DNA from: an uncultured Alphaproteobacteria bacterium
GTDB taxonomy: Bacteria > Pseudomonadota > Alphaproteobacteria > Rickettsiales > UBA1997
NCBI GenBank assembly: GCA_903849835.1
Contig: CAINKA010000081.1
Span: 1 to 34,683, forward strand
Length of the DNA stretch: 34,683 nucleotides
Direction of reading: 5' to 3'
The notes under the pieces are model-generated. The model was not told the origin of the DNA. It did no database searches and saw only the letters and a program-made list of their open reading frames with translations. Shown in pieces: positions 21,586 to 30,314 of this stretch. Position numbers and translations under genes: made by a program. The stretch's first letter is position 1, and each line of letters begins with the position of its first letter.

Positions 21586-24500
21586 ATGAATTTAACCAAG
21601 AAAATAACACAGATTTTTTCTCTGATTTTCTTGAGTCTTTTTCTTGCCTCTTGTGAAGTTGATGGATGCGTTGAGGCGGATGAATATGACACTGAATCCT
21701 CTGTTGTAGAAGCTAATCCAGTTAAAGATGGAGTCTCAGGAACCTACGAACATATAGCTGGCGGCCAGACAGCTCAATGGCACGACACTGGTCTGAAATC
21801 TAACAATGAAGCATTCATAATTTTAATTTCGGGTGCTTGGAGCCCGTGGAATGGCACTGGAATGTCTGATTCAACATTAAGAGTAACTCCAAGATGTAAT
21901 TTTTGTGCTAAAAAAGATGGGGTTCCAAACTGCATTTGCTACAGTGGGCAAATTCCAGAAGCAGAAACATGTCCAGATGGAAACAAATGCGCAACATTCA
22001 CTAAGCCTTCCGGAGAAGTAGTCCCTCTAAATTGCTCAAGCCACGAGCATCAAAATAATCCAGTCTCATGCACTTGCACAAATAATCCAGAACATGGCAG
22101 CGCATTAGATGCGAGTGGAGTTAATCACATCCCGCTAAATGTCCTGACTAAAAATAGAGATGTTAAAATTGCTGACCAGCAATCTTCTTGCAAATATGAT
22201 CGCGGAATGGGCGCCTATATTGGGCTGTTTGGCAATAATGGATCTGATGTTCCGATGAGAGCTTATCACTTACTTTCGTTCAATAAAGTTTGCAACGTAG
22301 TGACCAACTCAAACGGAGAGTGCCTTGATGCCAATGGTAAAGATATATCGCGATATTCTTTTTCGAGTGCTAACGGAAGAAATTTTGTGAAGGATGACAG
22401 TGTTAGTCCAATCCAATATCACGGTCCAAACGAAGTCGTAAAACTCATTATTTTGGACAGTTATTACAGCGATAATTACGGAAGATATAATTTGGTGTTC
22501 ATGCGCGGTGTCGGCACGGCTAGAGATACTGGATTGCTAGAATCCATGGTCACGGTGGTTGAAGAATCTCTGCTAGGAAAAATCAATACCGCAACTGGTG
22601 AAAGAGATGGTGGCATCATCAGGTTCATGTATAAATCCATCGTGCAAGATTCCGTGTTCATCAAGGTCTTACAAATTTCTCTCTCGCTTTACATCGCAGT
22701 TTTTGGTGCAGCAACTTTGTTTGGCGTTGCGGAAATAACGAAGAAAGAAATTTACAGCCGAATAGTCAAAATTGGTTTAATAATTTTCTTCACCAGCGCC
22801 GGCAGTTGGAAAATGTATAACGACATCGTCGTTAATTTTTTTATAGACGGCATGAACTACGCTGTGGCGGGAATCATGGATTTGTCGGATTCCTCTACAA
22901 TCGATTTAAAAGATAATGGTGAAACCTCTGTGCTTAAAATTTCGCAGATGAATCGCGATAGTGCCTTGAGTAGTGCTACGCGCTTTTCCTACGTTGATCT
23001 GACAATTAAAAAATTACTTTCTGAAAATACTGCGAAGAAAATTTTCGGTTTATTTTTCGGAAATTATTACGGAATTATTTTGATCCCGATGATTTATGCG
23101 ATGATCGGATTTTATGTTTATGTGATGCTCTTCGTGGCATCGATGTATTTGGTGAATCTCATCAAAATTATTTTTACCCTATCCTTGGGGCCAGTATTTA
23201 TCTGCTTCGTTATGTTTAAAAATACGCAGCAAATGTTCAAAAACTGGTTAGCATTTCTTGGCTCGAGGTCTTTGGAAATTCTATTTCTATTCCTCATCCT
23301 CTACAATTTTCTCATCATAATCGATCAGCATTTTACTACTCTTTTGTCTTTCAGAGTCTGTCCACAAGTGTATAATTTGAAGCTATTTTCAGTCAAAATT
23401 TTAAAGGCTGAAAGTGGTCGTAACTTTGTGGATTGGATAGCGTCTTCATCCATAATCGCTGGTTTGCTATTCATCATGAAGCTTGTTGTTGACAAGGCCC
23501 AACACGTTTCTGGATCGTTAATCACGATTGATGGAGTGGAAAATAAAGATGGTGATGCTACTGGTAGCGGTGAATCCAAGATGTCTGGTGGCGCTATGGC
23601 GCAAGTTATGCAATTGGGGCGAAGTATTGCTTCGGAAGGATTTGATTATGCAGCGCGCGGTGGTGCCGTTGCACTTCAGGGTGCTACAATGGCTGCAAGA
23701 AAAACTGCGGGAGCGATTGGAGCTGCTGGTGCGTGGAATAAGGCTGGAGAAGCTGTAGGGTTTAGAGGTTTGCGTACGAGAATGCGTGACAACATCATCG
23801 ATGCTCAGATCGATAAATTTTCTAAAGAAGCAAAAGCGCAAGGAATGTCTCCAGAAAAAGCTGACCAACATATCAGGCAAAAAACTATCGCAGCAATTCA
23901 GAATCAAGGAATGTTATTCGGAAAAGCTAATCCAGAAATTTCAAGTCATGCTCCGGGAAAGCTAGCTCTTGCAGGGGTTAACCTCTCTTCAACTTTAAAA
24001 AGATTAGACCAAAAATTGATTCGCGATCCGATGCAAGAGATGATAAAACAAGAAGCGAAAAAATTAAGATCATCAGGAAAAATTCCTCTGACCAAAAGTG
24101 AGATGAGAGAGAAGATCGGGGGAAACGTGCAGAAAGAAATGGAAAAAAGATTAACTGCATCGGGACTAGATCCTGGTAAGGCCGCTTTCTACATGAAGAA
24201 AATGGATTCCTCGAATATATCTTCATACCTACGTCTTGGTAAAGGTTTTGGTAAGGGAGCAGTTGAAAGACAAGCGCTTGAAGGTTCATACGAATCAATG
24301 GGCACTTCTCAAGCCGCAAAACTTTTTTCTAAAAATCCGGAAGAAAAAAATAAATATTTGGATTATTTGCAGGCCCAAGAAATCAAAAGACATCAAGCTA
24401 CAGAAGATTCGAAAAGCAGTGGTTGGAAAGTTGTAAGAGCGGCTTCAAGGCTTGGAAATGCGATTAGCAAGGGTTACCACAATGTCATGCGTGATGTGGA

Positions 24501-25686
24501 AAATAATCCAAAAATGGCGCGCGAAAATTTCTTACGAAAAACTGAAATCGAAAGTAATTACAGGAGTGGGGGGGGGAAATTTAATCCACTTAGCGCAATC
24601 AACGTGATCGATAAACGCTTCAATTTTTCAGGAGTAGGTAAAGGGAAATCATCGGAGATTGGGCAGAGATCTAGAGATGAATCAAAAAGGTCGGCTCTAA
24701 AACATCTTGCGAAGGATACAAAGCCAGATCTCTCTGGAGCAAGTGACAAGCAAAAAGCAAAAATAATGGCCAGAGAAGATAGGAAGGCAGCCTATTTGCA
24801 AAGGCAGATAAGGGTTGAAGCAACTAGGGATCTCAAAAAATCACTCGATGCAATTGACAAGACTGAAAAATTTACATTTGGTGGACGCAATGTCAGAATG
24901 ACTCCAGAAGATATCAAGGCTGATAGACAAAGGACCGTAGCAAAAACAGCAGCTGAATTTGTTAATGCCGTGAAGAATGGCGTGAAAGAAGGTGATCCAA
25001 CTCTTTTTGAAAGAGCGGCGAGACTTGATTACGTTTGTGAAAGGCTAGGAGCGAATTTGGATTCTATGAAGAGAGGGCTTCGTGAAGAAGGTTTGAAGGC
25101 GGAAGTTTATGGTAAGGCAGTTAAAGAAAGCTTCGTCGCAGTAATCGCGGAGGTCGCGCAGAAAGGTATTGCTGATAAAATTGCTAAAATTGAGGAAAAA
25201 TTGGATGAAAAACTAAAAGATCCCGCAACTACTCCAGAGCAAGCTGCGAAAGCGCGAGAAGATGCAAAAAAGGAAATGGCGGATCAAAATCTTGTGCCGC
25301 AGCAATCTGGTGCACTATTTGCCACTGATTTCAAAGTCGAATTTGGAGCTTCAGCAATGAAGGTTTTATTGACCGAAGGTCCTGATATTGGGCTAAAAGC
25401 GGGAAGCATATTGCTTGGTGGTCAAAATGCTAAAAAAAGCGTAGATTTGAAAATCAAAGATGCCTTGAGTGCAGGAAAACAACAGGCGGAAAGTTTAGCA
25501 AAAATTACCGGGTTGAACAAAAAATTAAAAGAACATGAACTCGCAGAATTAAAGAAAAAAGGTGCTCCAGAAGATGTGGCTAAAATTGCAATGCTCGAAA
25601 GTGAAGTTTCTCATTTGGAAAAAGATTTAAAAAGATTTGAGTCTGAGGTTGAAAGATCTGAGAAGGAAATTCTTGCTCAAGAATAA
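21586..25686 (+). CDS. VirB6/TrbL-like type IV secretion membrane lipoprotein (1366 aa)
   Basis: It resembles the extended VirB6 proteins of Rickettsiales (RvhB6 type), inner-membrane parts of the type IV secretion channel. A lipoprotein signal ends in FLASC (Cys23). A Cys-rich, presumably periplasmic region (about 100-165) follows. Five or six membrane segments occupy about 357-636 (SLSLYIAVFGAATLFG, IVKIGLIIFFTSAG, IPMIYAMIGFYVYVMLFVAS, SLEILFLFLILYNFLIII, SSIIAGLLFIMKLVV). The remaining 730 or so residues are soluble, charged and partly coiled-coil. No other vir gene is in the window. A run of nine G residues (24568-24576) sits in the C-terminal region. The gene is preceded by repeats and ends at a terminator. 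Confidence 0.82.
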   Translation: MNLTKKITQIFSLIFLSLFLASCEVDGCVEADEYDTESSVVEANPVKDGVSGTYEHIAGGQTAQWHDTGLKSNNEAFIILISGAWSPWNGTGMSDSTLRVTPRCNFCAKKDGVPNCICYSGQIPEAETCPDGNKCATFTKPSGEVVPLNCSSHEHQNNPVSCTCTNNPEHGSALDASGVNHIPLNVLTKNRDVKIADQQSSCKYDRGMGAYIGLFGNNGSDVPMRAYHLLSFNKVCNVVTNSNGECLDANGKDISRYSFSSANGRNFVKDDSVSPIQYHGPNEVVKLIILDSYYSDNYGRYNLVFMRGVGTARDTGLLESMVTVVEESLLGKINTATGERDGGIIRFMYKSIVQDSVFIKVLQISLSLYIAVFGAATLFGVAEITKKEIYSRIVKIGLIIFFTSAGSWKMYNDIVVNFFIDGMNYAVAGIMDLSDSSTIDLKDNGETSVLKISQMNRDSALSSATRFSYVDLTIKKLLSENTAKKIFGLFFGNYYGIILIPMIYAMIGFYVYVMLFVASMYLVNLIKIIFTLSLGPVFICFVMFKNTQQMFKNWLAFLGSRSLEILFLFLILYNFLIIIDQHFTTLLSFRVCPQVYNLKLFSVKILKAESGRNFVDWIASSSIIAGLLFIMKLVVDKAQHVSGSLITIDGVENKDGDATGSGESKMSGGAMAQVMQLGRSIASEGFDYAARGGAVALQGATMAARKTAGAIGAAGAWNKAGEAVGFRGLRTRMRDNIIDAQIDKFSKEAKAQGMSPEKADQHIRQKTIAAIQNQGMLFGKANPEISSHAPGKLALAGVNLSSTLKRLDQKLIRDPMQEMIKQEAKKLRSSGKIPLTKSEMREKIGGNVQKEMEKRLTASGLDPGKAAFYMKKMDSSNISSYLRLGKGFGKGAVERQALEGSYESMGTSQAAKLFSKNPEEKNKYLDYLQAQEIKRHQATEDSKSSGWKVVRAASRLGNAISKGYHNVMRDVENNPKMARENFLRKTEIESNYRSGGGKFNPLSAINVIDKRFNFSGVGKGKSSEIGQRSRDESKRSALKHLAKDTKPDLSGASDKQKAKIMAREDRKAAYLQRQIRVEATRDLKKSLDAIDKTEKFTFGGRNVRMTPEDIKADRQRTVAKTAAEFVNAVKNGVKEGDPTLFERAARLDYVCERLGANLDSMKRGLREEGLKAEVYGKAVKESFVAVIAEVAQKGIADKIAKIEEKLDEKLKDPATTPEQAAKAREDAKKEMADQNLVPQQSGALFATDFKVEFGASAMKVLLTEGPDIGLKAGSILLGGQNAKKSVDLKIKDALSAGKQQAESLAKITGLNKKLKEHELAELKKKGAPEDVAKIAMLESEVSHLEKDLKRFESEVERSEKEILAQE
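24568..24576 (+). repeat. G9 homopolymer within the VirB6-like gene
   Basis: Nine consecutive G bases in an AT-rich gene encode Gly-Gly-Gly at about residue 996. Length change by one base would shift the frame and cut the C-terminal 370 residues. This is a possible contingency tract. The current length keeps the frame open. Confidence 0.6.
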
Positions 25687-25744
25687 TGAATAACATTGCT
25701 TCTAGTGAGCTTGACAAAGCGAGACTCGAACTTAGTTTTGATCG

Positions 25745-25775
25745 GCCTTCCTGCAAGTTTGGAAGGCATTTTTTA
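25745..25775 (+). terminator. Intrinsic terminator after the VirB6-like gene
   Basis: GCCTTCC (25745-25751) pairs with GGAAGGC (25761-25767) around a 9-base loop and is followed by ATTTTTTA. The short distance to tRNA-His (25777) suggests that the tRNA has its own promoter or overlaps the terminator region. Confidence 0.75.
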
Positions 25776-25776
25776 T

Positions 25777-25854
25777 GGCAGGCGTAGCTCAGTTGGTTAG
25801 AGCATCAGATTGTGGTTCTGAGGGTCGCGGGTTCGATTCCCGTCGCTTGCCCCA
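25777..25854 (+). tRNA. tRNA-His (anticodon GTG)
   Basis: The acceptor GCAGGCG pairs with CGCTTGC, with the extra G-1 (25777) opposite C73, a feature unique to tRNA-His. The anticodon loop TTGTGGT gives GTG between TCAGA and TCTGA. CCA is encoded (25852-25854). Confidence 0.95.
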
Positions 25855-25859
25855 AAATT

Positions 25860-25940
25860 AGTCGCAAGTCGTCAGTCGTCAGTCATAAGTCACTCCGAAT
25901 TCGGGATTGACTTACGACTTACGACTGACGACTTACGACT
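25860..25940. repeat. Palindromic AGTCGTC-type repeat
   Basis: Iterated AGTC/GTCGTCAGTC units in the left arm (25860-25892) pair with TGACTTACGACTTACGACTG-type units in the right arm (25907-25940) around a short loop with CCGAATTCGG. It fills the gap between tRNA-His and timA. Confidence 0.8.
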
Positions 25941-25966
25941 AAAAATTTTCACAGAAAATTTTTCTC

Positions 25967-26653
25967 ATGGATATCATCTTCTTCGCCGCAATCGCATTTT
26001 ACATTTTCTTCCGGCTCAGCAAACAGCTTGGAAAAATCGATGATGAGGAAAAAAATCAGATCAAAATTAAAATCGTAAAAAAACGCGAAGAACTTTCGGA
26101 AATTCAAAAACAAATTTTATCGCAGCAGCAAAAAATAGTCGGCGCCAGCTCAACTGATGAAGCAAAAAATAAAGCAGAAGAAAAATTATTTTCATCACTC
26201 GACGAAGTCGGAAAACAAAACCTCTCCAGCATTTTACAATCCTGCAAAATCAGCGCAGAATTTTTTGTAAATGGCGCAAAATCATCTTTTGAAATGATCC
26301 TCAAAGCCTTTTCTGGCGCTGATCTAGCAACTTTAAAATTTTTACTCTCAGAAAAAATTTATCAGGGTTTTGAGACTGCGGTTAATAACAGAAAATCTCT
26401 CGAACAAACTCTGGTCACAAATTTAATTTCAATTGAAAAAGCTGAAATAATTTCCGCTTTGATTCACGAAAATATCGCGTCAATCGCGGTGAAATTTGTT
26501 TCAAAACAAATCAACTACATCACCAACAAAGACGCTCAGATAGTCGAAGGTAGAAAAGATGAAATTAGCGAAATAGCAGATGTGTGGACATTCAAAAAAA
26601 ATCTTTCGTCCTCTGACCCAAACTGGTTAGTTCACGCAACCTCAAATGCTTAA
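25967..26653 (+). CDS. Tim44/TimA-like protein
   Basis: A 228-residue protein with a short N-terminal hydrophobic anchor (IIFFAAIAFYIFFRL) and a basic linker, then a Tim44-like domain. The C-terminal signature IADVWTFKKNLSSSDPNWLVHATSNA matches the VW-F-R----S-DPNW-L--T pattern of the TimA/Tim44 family, alphaproteobacterial relatives of the mitochondrial import component Tim44. The bacterial role is at the inner membrane and not settled. acnA starts 3 bases after its stop, so the two are co-transcribed. Confidence 0.87.
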   Translation: MDIIFFAAIAFYIFFRLSKQLGKIDDEEKNQIKIKIVKKREELSEIQKQILSQQQKIVGASSTDEAKNKAEEKLFSSLDEVGKQNLSSILQSCKISAEFFVNGAKSSFEMILKAFSGADLATLKFLLSEKIYQGFETAVNNRKSLEQTLVTNLISIEKAEIISALIHENIASIAVKFVSKQINYITNKDAQIVEGRKDEISEIADVWTFKKNLSSSDPNWLVHATSNA

Positions 26654-26656
26654 ATC

Positions 26657-29302
26657 ATGACTGACTTCATCGGTAAATCTTCGCTAAAAATTGGCAAAAA
26701 AAATTATGAATTTTTTTCACTGCCAGATGTGGCGAAGAAGGTGGGGCGGGATATTTCAAAATTACCATTCAGTTTAAAAATTCTTCTCGAAAATTTAGTC
26801 AGAAATTTTGATGGCGATGTGGTGTCAGAAGTTCATATTTTAGCAGTCATTGATTCAGTAAAAGATTCAAAAAAAAGAATTGAAATCGCTTTTTCTCCAG
26901 CTCGAGTATTGATGCAAGATTTCACCGGAGTGCCTGCTGTTGTTGATTTAGCGGCGATGCGTGATGCCGTAAAAAAAACCGGCGGAGATTCCAAGAAAAT
27001 TAATCCGCTAGTTCCAGTTGACCTCGTAATCGATCACTCAGTGCAAGTTGATTTCTACGGATCGAAATCCGCTTTCCAAAAAAATACCGATCTAGAATTC
27101 GAAAGAAATTTTGAGCGTTACGAATTTTTAAAATGGGCACAAAAATCTTTTGATAATTTTCGTGCAGTGCCACCGGGAACGGGAATTTGCCATCAAGTAA
27201 ATTTAGAAAATTTAGCGCGAGTTGTTTGGAATAAAGGCGATCTCGTTTATTTCGACACCGTTGTCGGAACCGACAGTCACACCACGATGATCAACGGTCT
27301 TTCAGTTTTGGGTTGGGGAGTTGGTGGAATCGAAGCTGAAGCGGCAATGCTCGGACAGCCGATTTCAATGCTAATTCCGGAAGTGATCGGATTTAAATTG
27401 ATCGGAAAAATGCAGGAAGGAATTACCGCGACCGATCTGGTTCTAACCATCACGCAAATTTTGCGCAAAAAAGGCGTGGTCGGAAAATTCGTCGAATTTT
27501 TTGGTCCAGCGCTTCCATCTCTTTCGCTCGCAGATCGCGCAACCATTGCCAACATGGCTCCGGAATATGGTGCAACTTGCGGAATTTTTCCGATCGATCA
27601 AACAACTTTGGATTATTTACACCTCACTGCGCGCGAAGAAGAAACAGTCAAATTGGTCGAAGCTTATTCCAAAGCTCAGGAAATGTTTTTGCAAAATCAC
27701 GATGTTGAACCTGAATTTGGAGATGTGCTCGAGCTTGATATTTCAACCATCGTGCCAAGTTTGGCTGGTCCAAAAAGACCGCAAGATCGCGTTGTTTTAG
27801 GCGATGTAAATGCATCATTCGAAGGCTTGCAAAAAGAGCTAAATTCCGTTCATCAAGGAAAATATTTGATTCCAGAATTAAACACAGATTTGGGCGACGG
27901 AGATGTCGTAATCGCCGCGATCACTTCCTGCACCAACACTTCTAACCCGTCGGTTCTAATCGCCGCAGGCTTGCTTGCAAAAAAAGCGGTGGAGCATGGT
28001 TTGAAAGTTAATGGTCACGTCAAAACTTCGATTGCTCCGGGATCGCAAGTTGTCAGCGAATATTTGGCCAATTCCGGATTGCAAAAACATCTCGATGCTC
28101 TTGGTTTCAACATTGTCGGGTATGGTTGCACAACCTGCATCGGAAATTCTGGCCCACTTCATCCGCAAATCGAAGAAACCATCAAATCAAAAAATCTTGT
28201 GGTTGGTTCTGTAATCTCTGGAAACCGCAATTTTGAAGGGCGCGTGCATCCTTTGGTGAAGGCAAATTATCTTGCTTCTCCGCCACTTGTTGTTGCTTAC
28301 GCATTGGCTGGAACCTTGAAGATCAACCTCGCAACCGATCCAATCGCGACAGATATTTCCGGCAAAAAGATTTTCTTGAAAGATCTTTGGCCAACAAAAT
28401 CAGAAATTGACGCCGTGATTAGCGCTCACATTACGCGCGAAGTTTTTGCAAAAAAATATTCCGATTTATTCAGCGGTGACGCGGCTTGGCAAAAAATCCA
28501 AGTCGAAAAATCTGACACTTACACTTGGAATCCAAACAGCACCTACATTCGCTTGCCGAACTTTTTTGACGATCTGAATCGTGCCAATGCCGTTGAAGTA
28601 AAAGACGCTAGAATCTTGGCGCTGTTCGGTGATTCAATCACGACAGATCACATTTCTCCCGCAGGAAATATTTCTGCAACTTCGCCTGCAGCGATTTATT
28701 TAAACGGCAAAGGAGTTGAGAAAAAAGATTTTAATTCTTACGGCGCAAGGCGCGGAAATCATGAGGCGATGATGCGCGGAACATTCGCAAATATTCGCAT
28801 CAAAAACGAAATGTTAGGCGGAGCAAAAGAAGGCGGATTCACAAAAAATGATAAAGGCGAAGTGGTTTCGATTTACGATGCCGCGATGTCCTTCAAGGAA
28901 AAAAATATTTCTTTGGTGATTTTTTCAGGAAAAGAATATGGCACCGGATCTTCTCGCGACTGGGCTGCAAAGGGCACATTTTTACTCGGAGTAAAAGCGG
29001 TTGTGGCCGAAAGTTTCGAAAGAATTCATCGTTCAAATTTAATCGGAATGGGAGTTTTACCTTTAATTTTTAAAGCGGGTCAAAGCCGCAAAACACTTGG
29101 TCTGACGGGAGACGAAAAAGTTGATATTTTAGGAATCACTCCTAGCATCAAACCGAAACAAGACATCACATGCATCATAACGAAACTCGATGGCTCTAGG
29201 CAAGAAGTCACTTTAACCTGCGGCATCGATACCAGCAACGAAGTTGAATATTTCAAGCAAGGCGGAATTTTGCAATTCGTGATGAACCAAATTTCAAACT
29301 AA
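26657..29302 (+). CDS. acnA: Aconitate hydratase AcnA
   Basis: AcnA isomerises citrate to isocitrate in the TCA cycle, with a 4Fe-4S cluster. The cluster ligands appear as Cys425 (ITSCTNTSNPS) and Cys491/Cys494 (GYGCTTCIGNSGP). Other family blocks include VGTDSHTTMINGL, FDSITTDHISPAGN-type sequence (GDSITTDHISPAGNI), SYGARRGNHEAMMRGTFANI and YGTGSSRDWAAKG. The 881-residue length matches AcnA/IRP-type aconitases. It begins 3 bases after the TimA-like gene and is followed by hpf after 13 bases, so the three may form one unit. Confidence 0.98.
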   Translation: MTDFIGKSSLKIGKKNYEFFSLPDVAKKVGRDISKLPFSLKILLENLVRNFDGDVVSEVHILAVIDSVKDSKKRIEIAFSPARVLMQDFTGVPAVVDLAAMRDAVKKTGGDSKKINPLVPVDLVIDHSVQVDFYGSKSAFQKNTDLEFERNFERYEFLKWAQKSFDNFRAVPPGTGICHQVNLENLARVVWNKGDLVYFDTVVGTDSHTTMINGLSVLGWGVGGIEAEAAMLGQPISMLIPEVIGFKLIGKMQEGITATDLVLTITQILRKKGVVGKFVEFFGPALPSLSLADRATIANMAPEYGATCGIFPIDQTTLDYLHLTAREEETVKLVEAYSKAQEMFLQNHDVEPEFGDVLELDISTIVPSLAGPKRPQDRVVLGDVNASFEGLQKELNSVHQGKYLIPELNTDLGDGDVVIAAITSCTNTSNPSVLIAAGLLAKKAVEHGLKVNGHVKTSIAPGSQVVSEYLANSGLQKHLDALGFNIVGYGCTTCIGNSGPLHPQIEETIKSKNLVVGSVISGNRNFEGRVHPLVKANYLASPPLVVAYALAGTLKINLATDPIATDISGKKIFLKDLWPTKSEIDAVISAHITREVFAKKYSDLFSGDAAWQKIQVEKSDTYTWNPNSTYIRLPNFFDDLNRANAVEVKDARILALFGDSITTDHISPAGNISATSPAAIYLNGKGVEKKDFNSYGARRGNHEAMMRGTFANIRIKNEMLGGAKEGGFTKNDKGEVVSIYDAAMSFKEKNISLVIFSGKEYGTGSSRDWAAKGTFLLGVKAVVAESFERIHRSNLIGMGVLPLIFKAGQSRKTLGLTGDEKVDILGITPSIKPKQDITCIITKLDGSRQEVTLTCGIDTSNEVEYFKQGGILQFVMNQISN

Positions 29303-29315
29303 TTTTTTAAAAAAT

Positions 29316-29933
29316 ATGCAAGTACGCGTAATTGGCTCGAACATGGATATTGGCCAGTCCTTGACATCTTACGTTGAAGAAAATTTATCGAAATCAGTAA
29401 AAAAATATTTCGAAAAAGCAGTGAATGCTGAAGCTCATTTCGTGAAAGACGGAAATTTATTTCGTGTTGTTTTAACGGTGAATGAAGGCGTGAAAGGCGG
29501 CATCGTTGTGAAGTCTGACGCTGAAGCAGGAGACGTCTATGGTTGTTTTAACGAGGCATCAGAAAAAGCCGTTAAGCAACTTCGTCGCTACAAAAATAAA
29601 ATTAAAAATTATCGCAGACATGGCGGCGGATTAAAATCCGTCGAACCAAATTACAAAGCTTTGGACGCAATGAAATACGTGCTTCCACCAGTTGCTTACA
29701 ATGTTTTCGAAGAAATGGAAAATGAGGAAGTCGATGAAAAACTTGACGAATCTTTGAAAGTCATCACTGAAAAAACTACTGAAGTTGAAGAGCTTTCCGT
29801 GAGTGAAGCGGTAATGAAAATGGATCTAGCAAATCTTCCAGCGCTTGTTTTTACCAACAAACAGAACAAAAGATTGAACGTGATTTATTACCGCAAAGAC
29901 GGGAATATTTCTTGGATCGATCCTAGAGTTTAG
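29316..29933 (+). CDS. hpf: Ribosome hibernation promoting factor, long form
   Basis: A 205-residue long-form HPF that dimerises ribosomes into inactive 100S particles under stress. The N-terminal S30AE domain covers about 1-105 (MQVRVIGSNMDIGQSLTSYV, then ASEKAVKQLRRYKNKIKNYRR). A variable acidic linker follows. The C-terminal dimerisation domain holds MDLANLPALVFTNKQNKRLNV and YYRKDGNISWIDP, as in the long-HPF family. It lies 13 bases after acnA. A GTAGGGG repeat fragment follows its stop. Confidence 0.95.
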   Translation: MQVRVIGSNMDIGQSLTSYVEENLSKSVKKYFEKAVNAEAHFVKDGNLFRVVLTVNEGVKGGIVVKSDAEAGDVYGCFNEASEKAVKQLRRYKNKIKNYRRHGGGLKSVEPNYKALDAMKYVLPPVAYNVFEEMENEEVDEKLDESLKVITEKTTEVEELSVSEAVMKMDLANLPALVFTNKQNKRLNVIYYRKDGNISWIDPRV

Positions 29934-29937
29934 CTTG

Positions 29938-29962
29938 TAGGGGAGATCCTTGTGGTCGCCCG
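29938..29962. repeat. Partial GTAGGGG-family repeat
   Basis: GTAGGGGAGATCCTTGTGGTCGCCCG directly follows the hpf stop region and keeps one arm of the family. It is a decayed copy between hpf and rpsU. Confidence 0.65.
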
Positions 29963-29984
29963 TCAGCAATAATTTTTTTACCAC

Positions 29985-29993
29985 AAAGGAGGT
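29985..29993 (+). promoter_or_regulatory. Perfect Shine-Dalgarno for rpsU
   Basis: AAAGGAGGT lies 9 bases before the rpsU ATG and is fully complementary to the 16S rRNA anti-SD. It is the strongest ribosome binding site in the window. Confidence 0.85.
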
Positions 29994-30002
29994 AAATCGA
30001 AA

Positions 30003-30197
30003 ATGGATGTCACCGTTCACGGAAGAGGCAATCTAGAAATGGCTATTCGCGCTTTCAGAAAAAAAACTCAAAAAGAGGGTTTGGTCAAAGAAGCAAGAAG
30101 AAGAAAAGCCCATGAAAAACCTTCTGAAAAAGTAAAAAGAAGAAGGGAAGAAAGCATCGCCAGAAAGAAAAAAGCCAGAAGAGGAGAATTCTTCTAG
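30003..30197 (+). CDS. rpsU: 30S ribosomal protein bS21
   Basis: A 64-residue, Arg/Lys-rich bS21. The start MDVTVHGRGNLEMAIRAFRKK and the tract of basic heptads (RRRKAHEKPSEKVKRRREES) are characteristic of the family. It sits on the 30S platform and aids initiation. It is slightly shorter than E. coli S21. The ATG at 30003 has a perfect ribosome binding site. It lies 69 bases after hpf, with a repeat in the gap. Confidence 0.93.
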   Translation: MDVTVHGRGNLEMAIRAFRKKTQKEGLVKEARRRKAHEKPSEKVKRRREESIARKKKARRGEFF

Positions 30198-30203
30198 CCA
30201 GTT

Positions 30204-30301
30204 TGCGCATTTTATCTGCGCATTGTAGGGGCGGACCCACGCGTCCGCCCGCTGCAACCTAACAAAACATTGCATGGGCGACCCATATGTCCGCCCGCCA
30301 C
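30204..30301. repeat. Hairpin and GTAGGGG-family repeats after rpsU
   Basis: A TGCGCA/TGCGCA hairpin (30204-30222) lies just past the rpsU stop and may serve as a weak terminator. It is followed by GTAGGGGCGGACCCACGCGT-type repeat sequence (30224-30250) and a second copy GGGCGACCCATATGTCCGCCC. The ATG at 30270 in the second copy opens the next frame but is not the likely start. Confidence 0.78.
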
Positions 30302-30314
30302 AAAGCAACAAAAC

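Noticed and set aside
21297..21692. 131-residue minus-strand frame
   Set aside because: It runs across tRNA-Leu and the GTAGGGG repeats and overlaps the signal peptide of the VirB6-like gene; no domain is visible.
27277..27555. 92-residue minus-strand frame within acnA
   Set aside because: Antisense shadow of a strongly conserved gene with no independent support.
30270..30314. Upstream start for the thioredoxin/NHL gene
   Set aside because: These codons lie in the GTAGGGG-type repeat and would place 15 polar residues before the membrane anchor.
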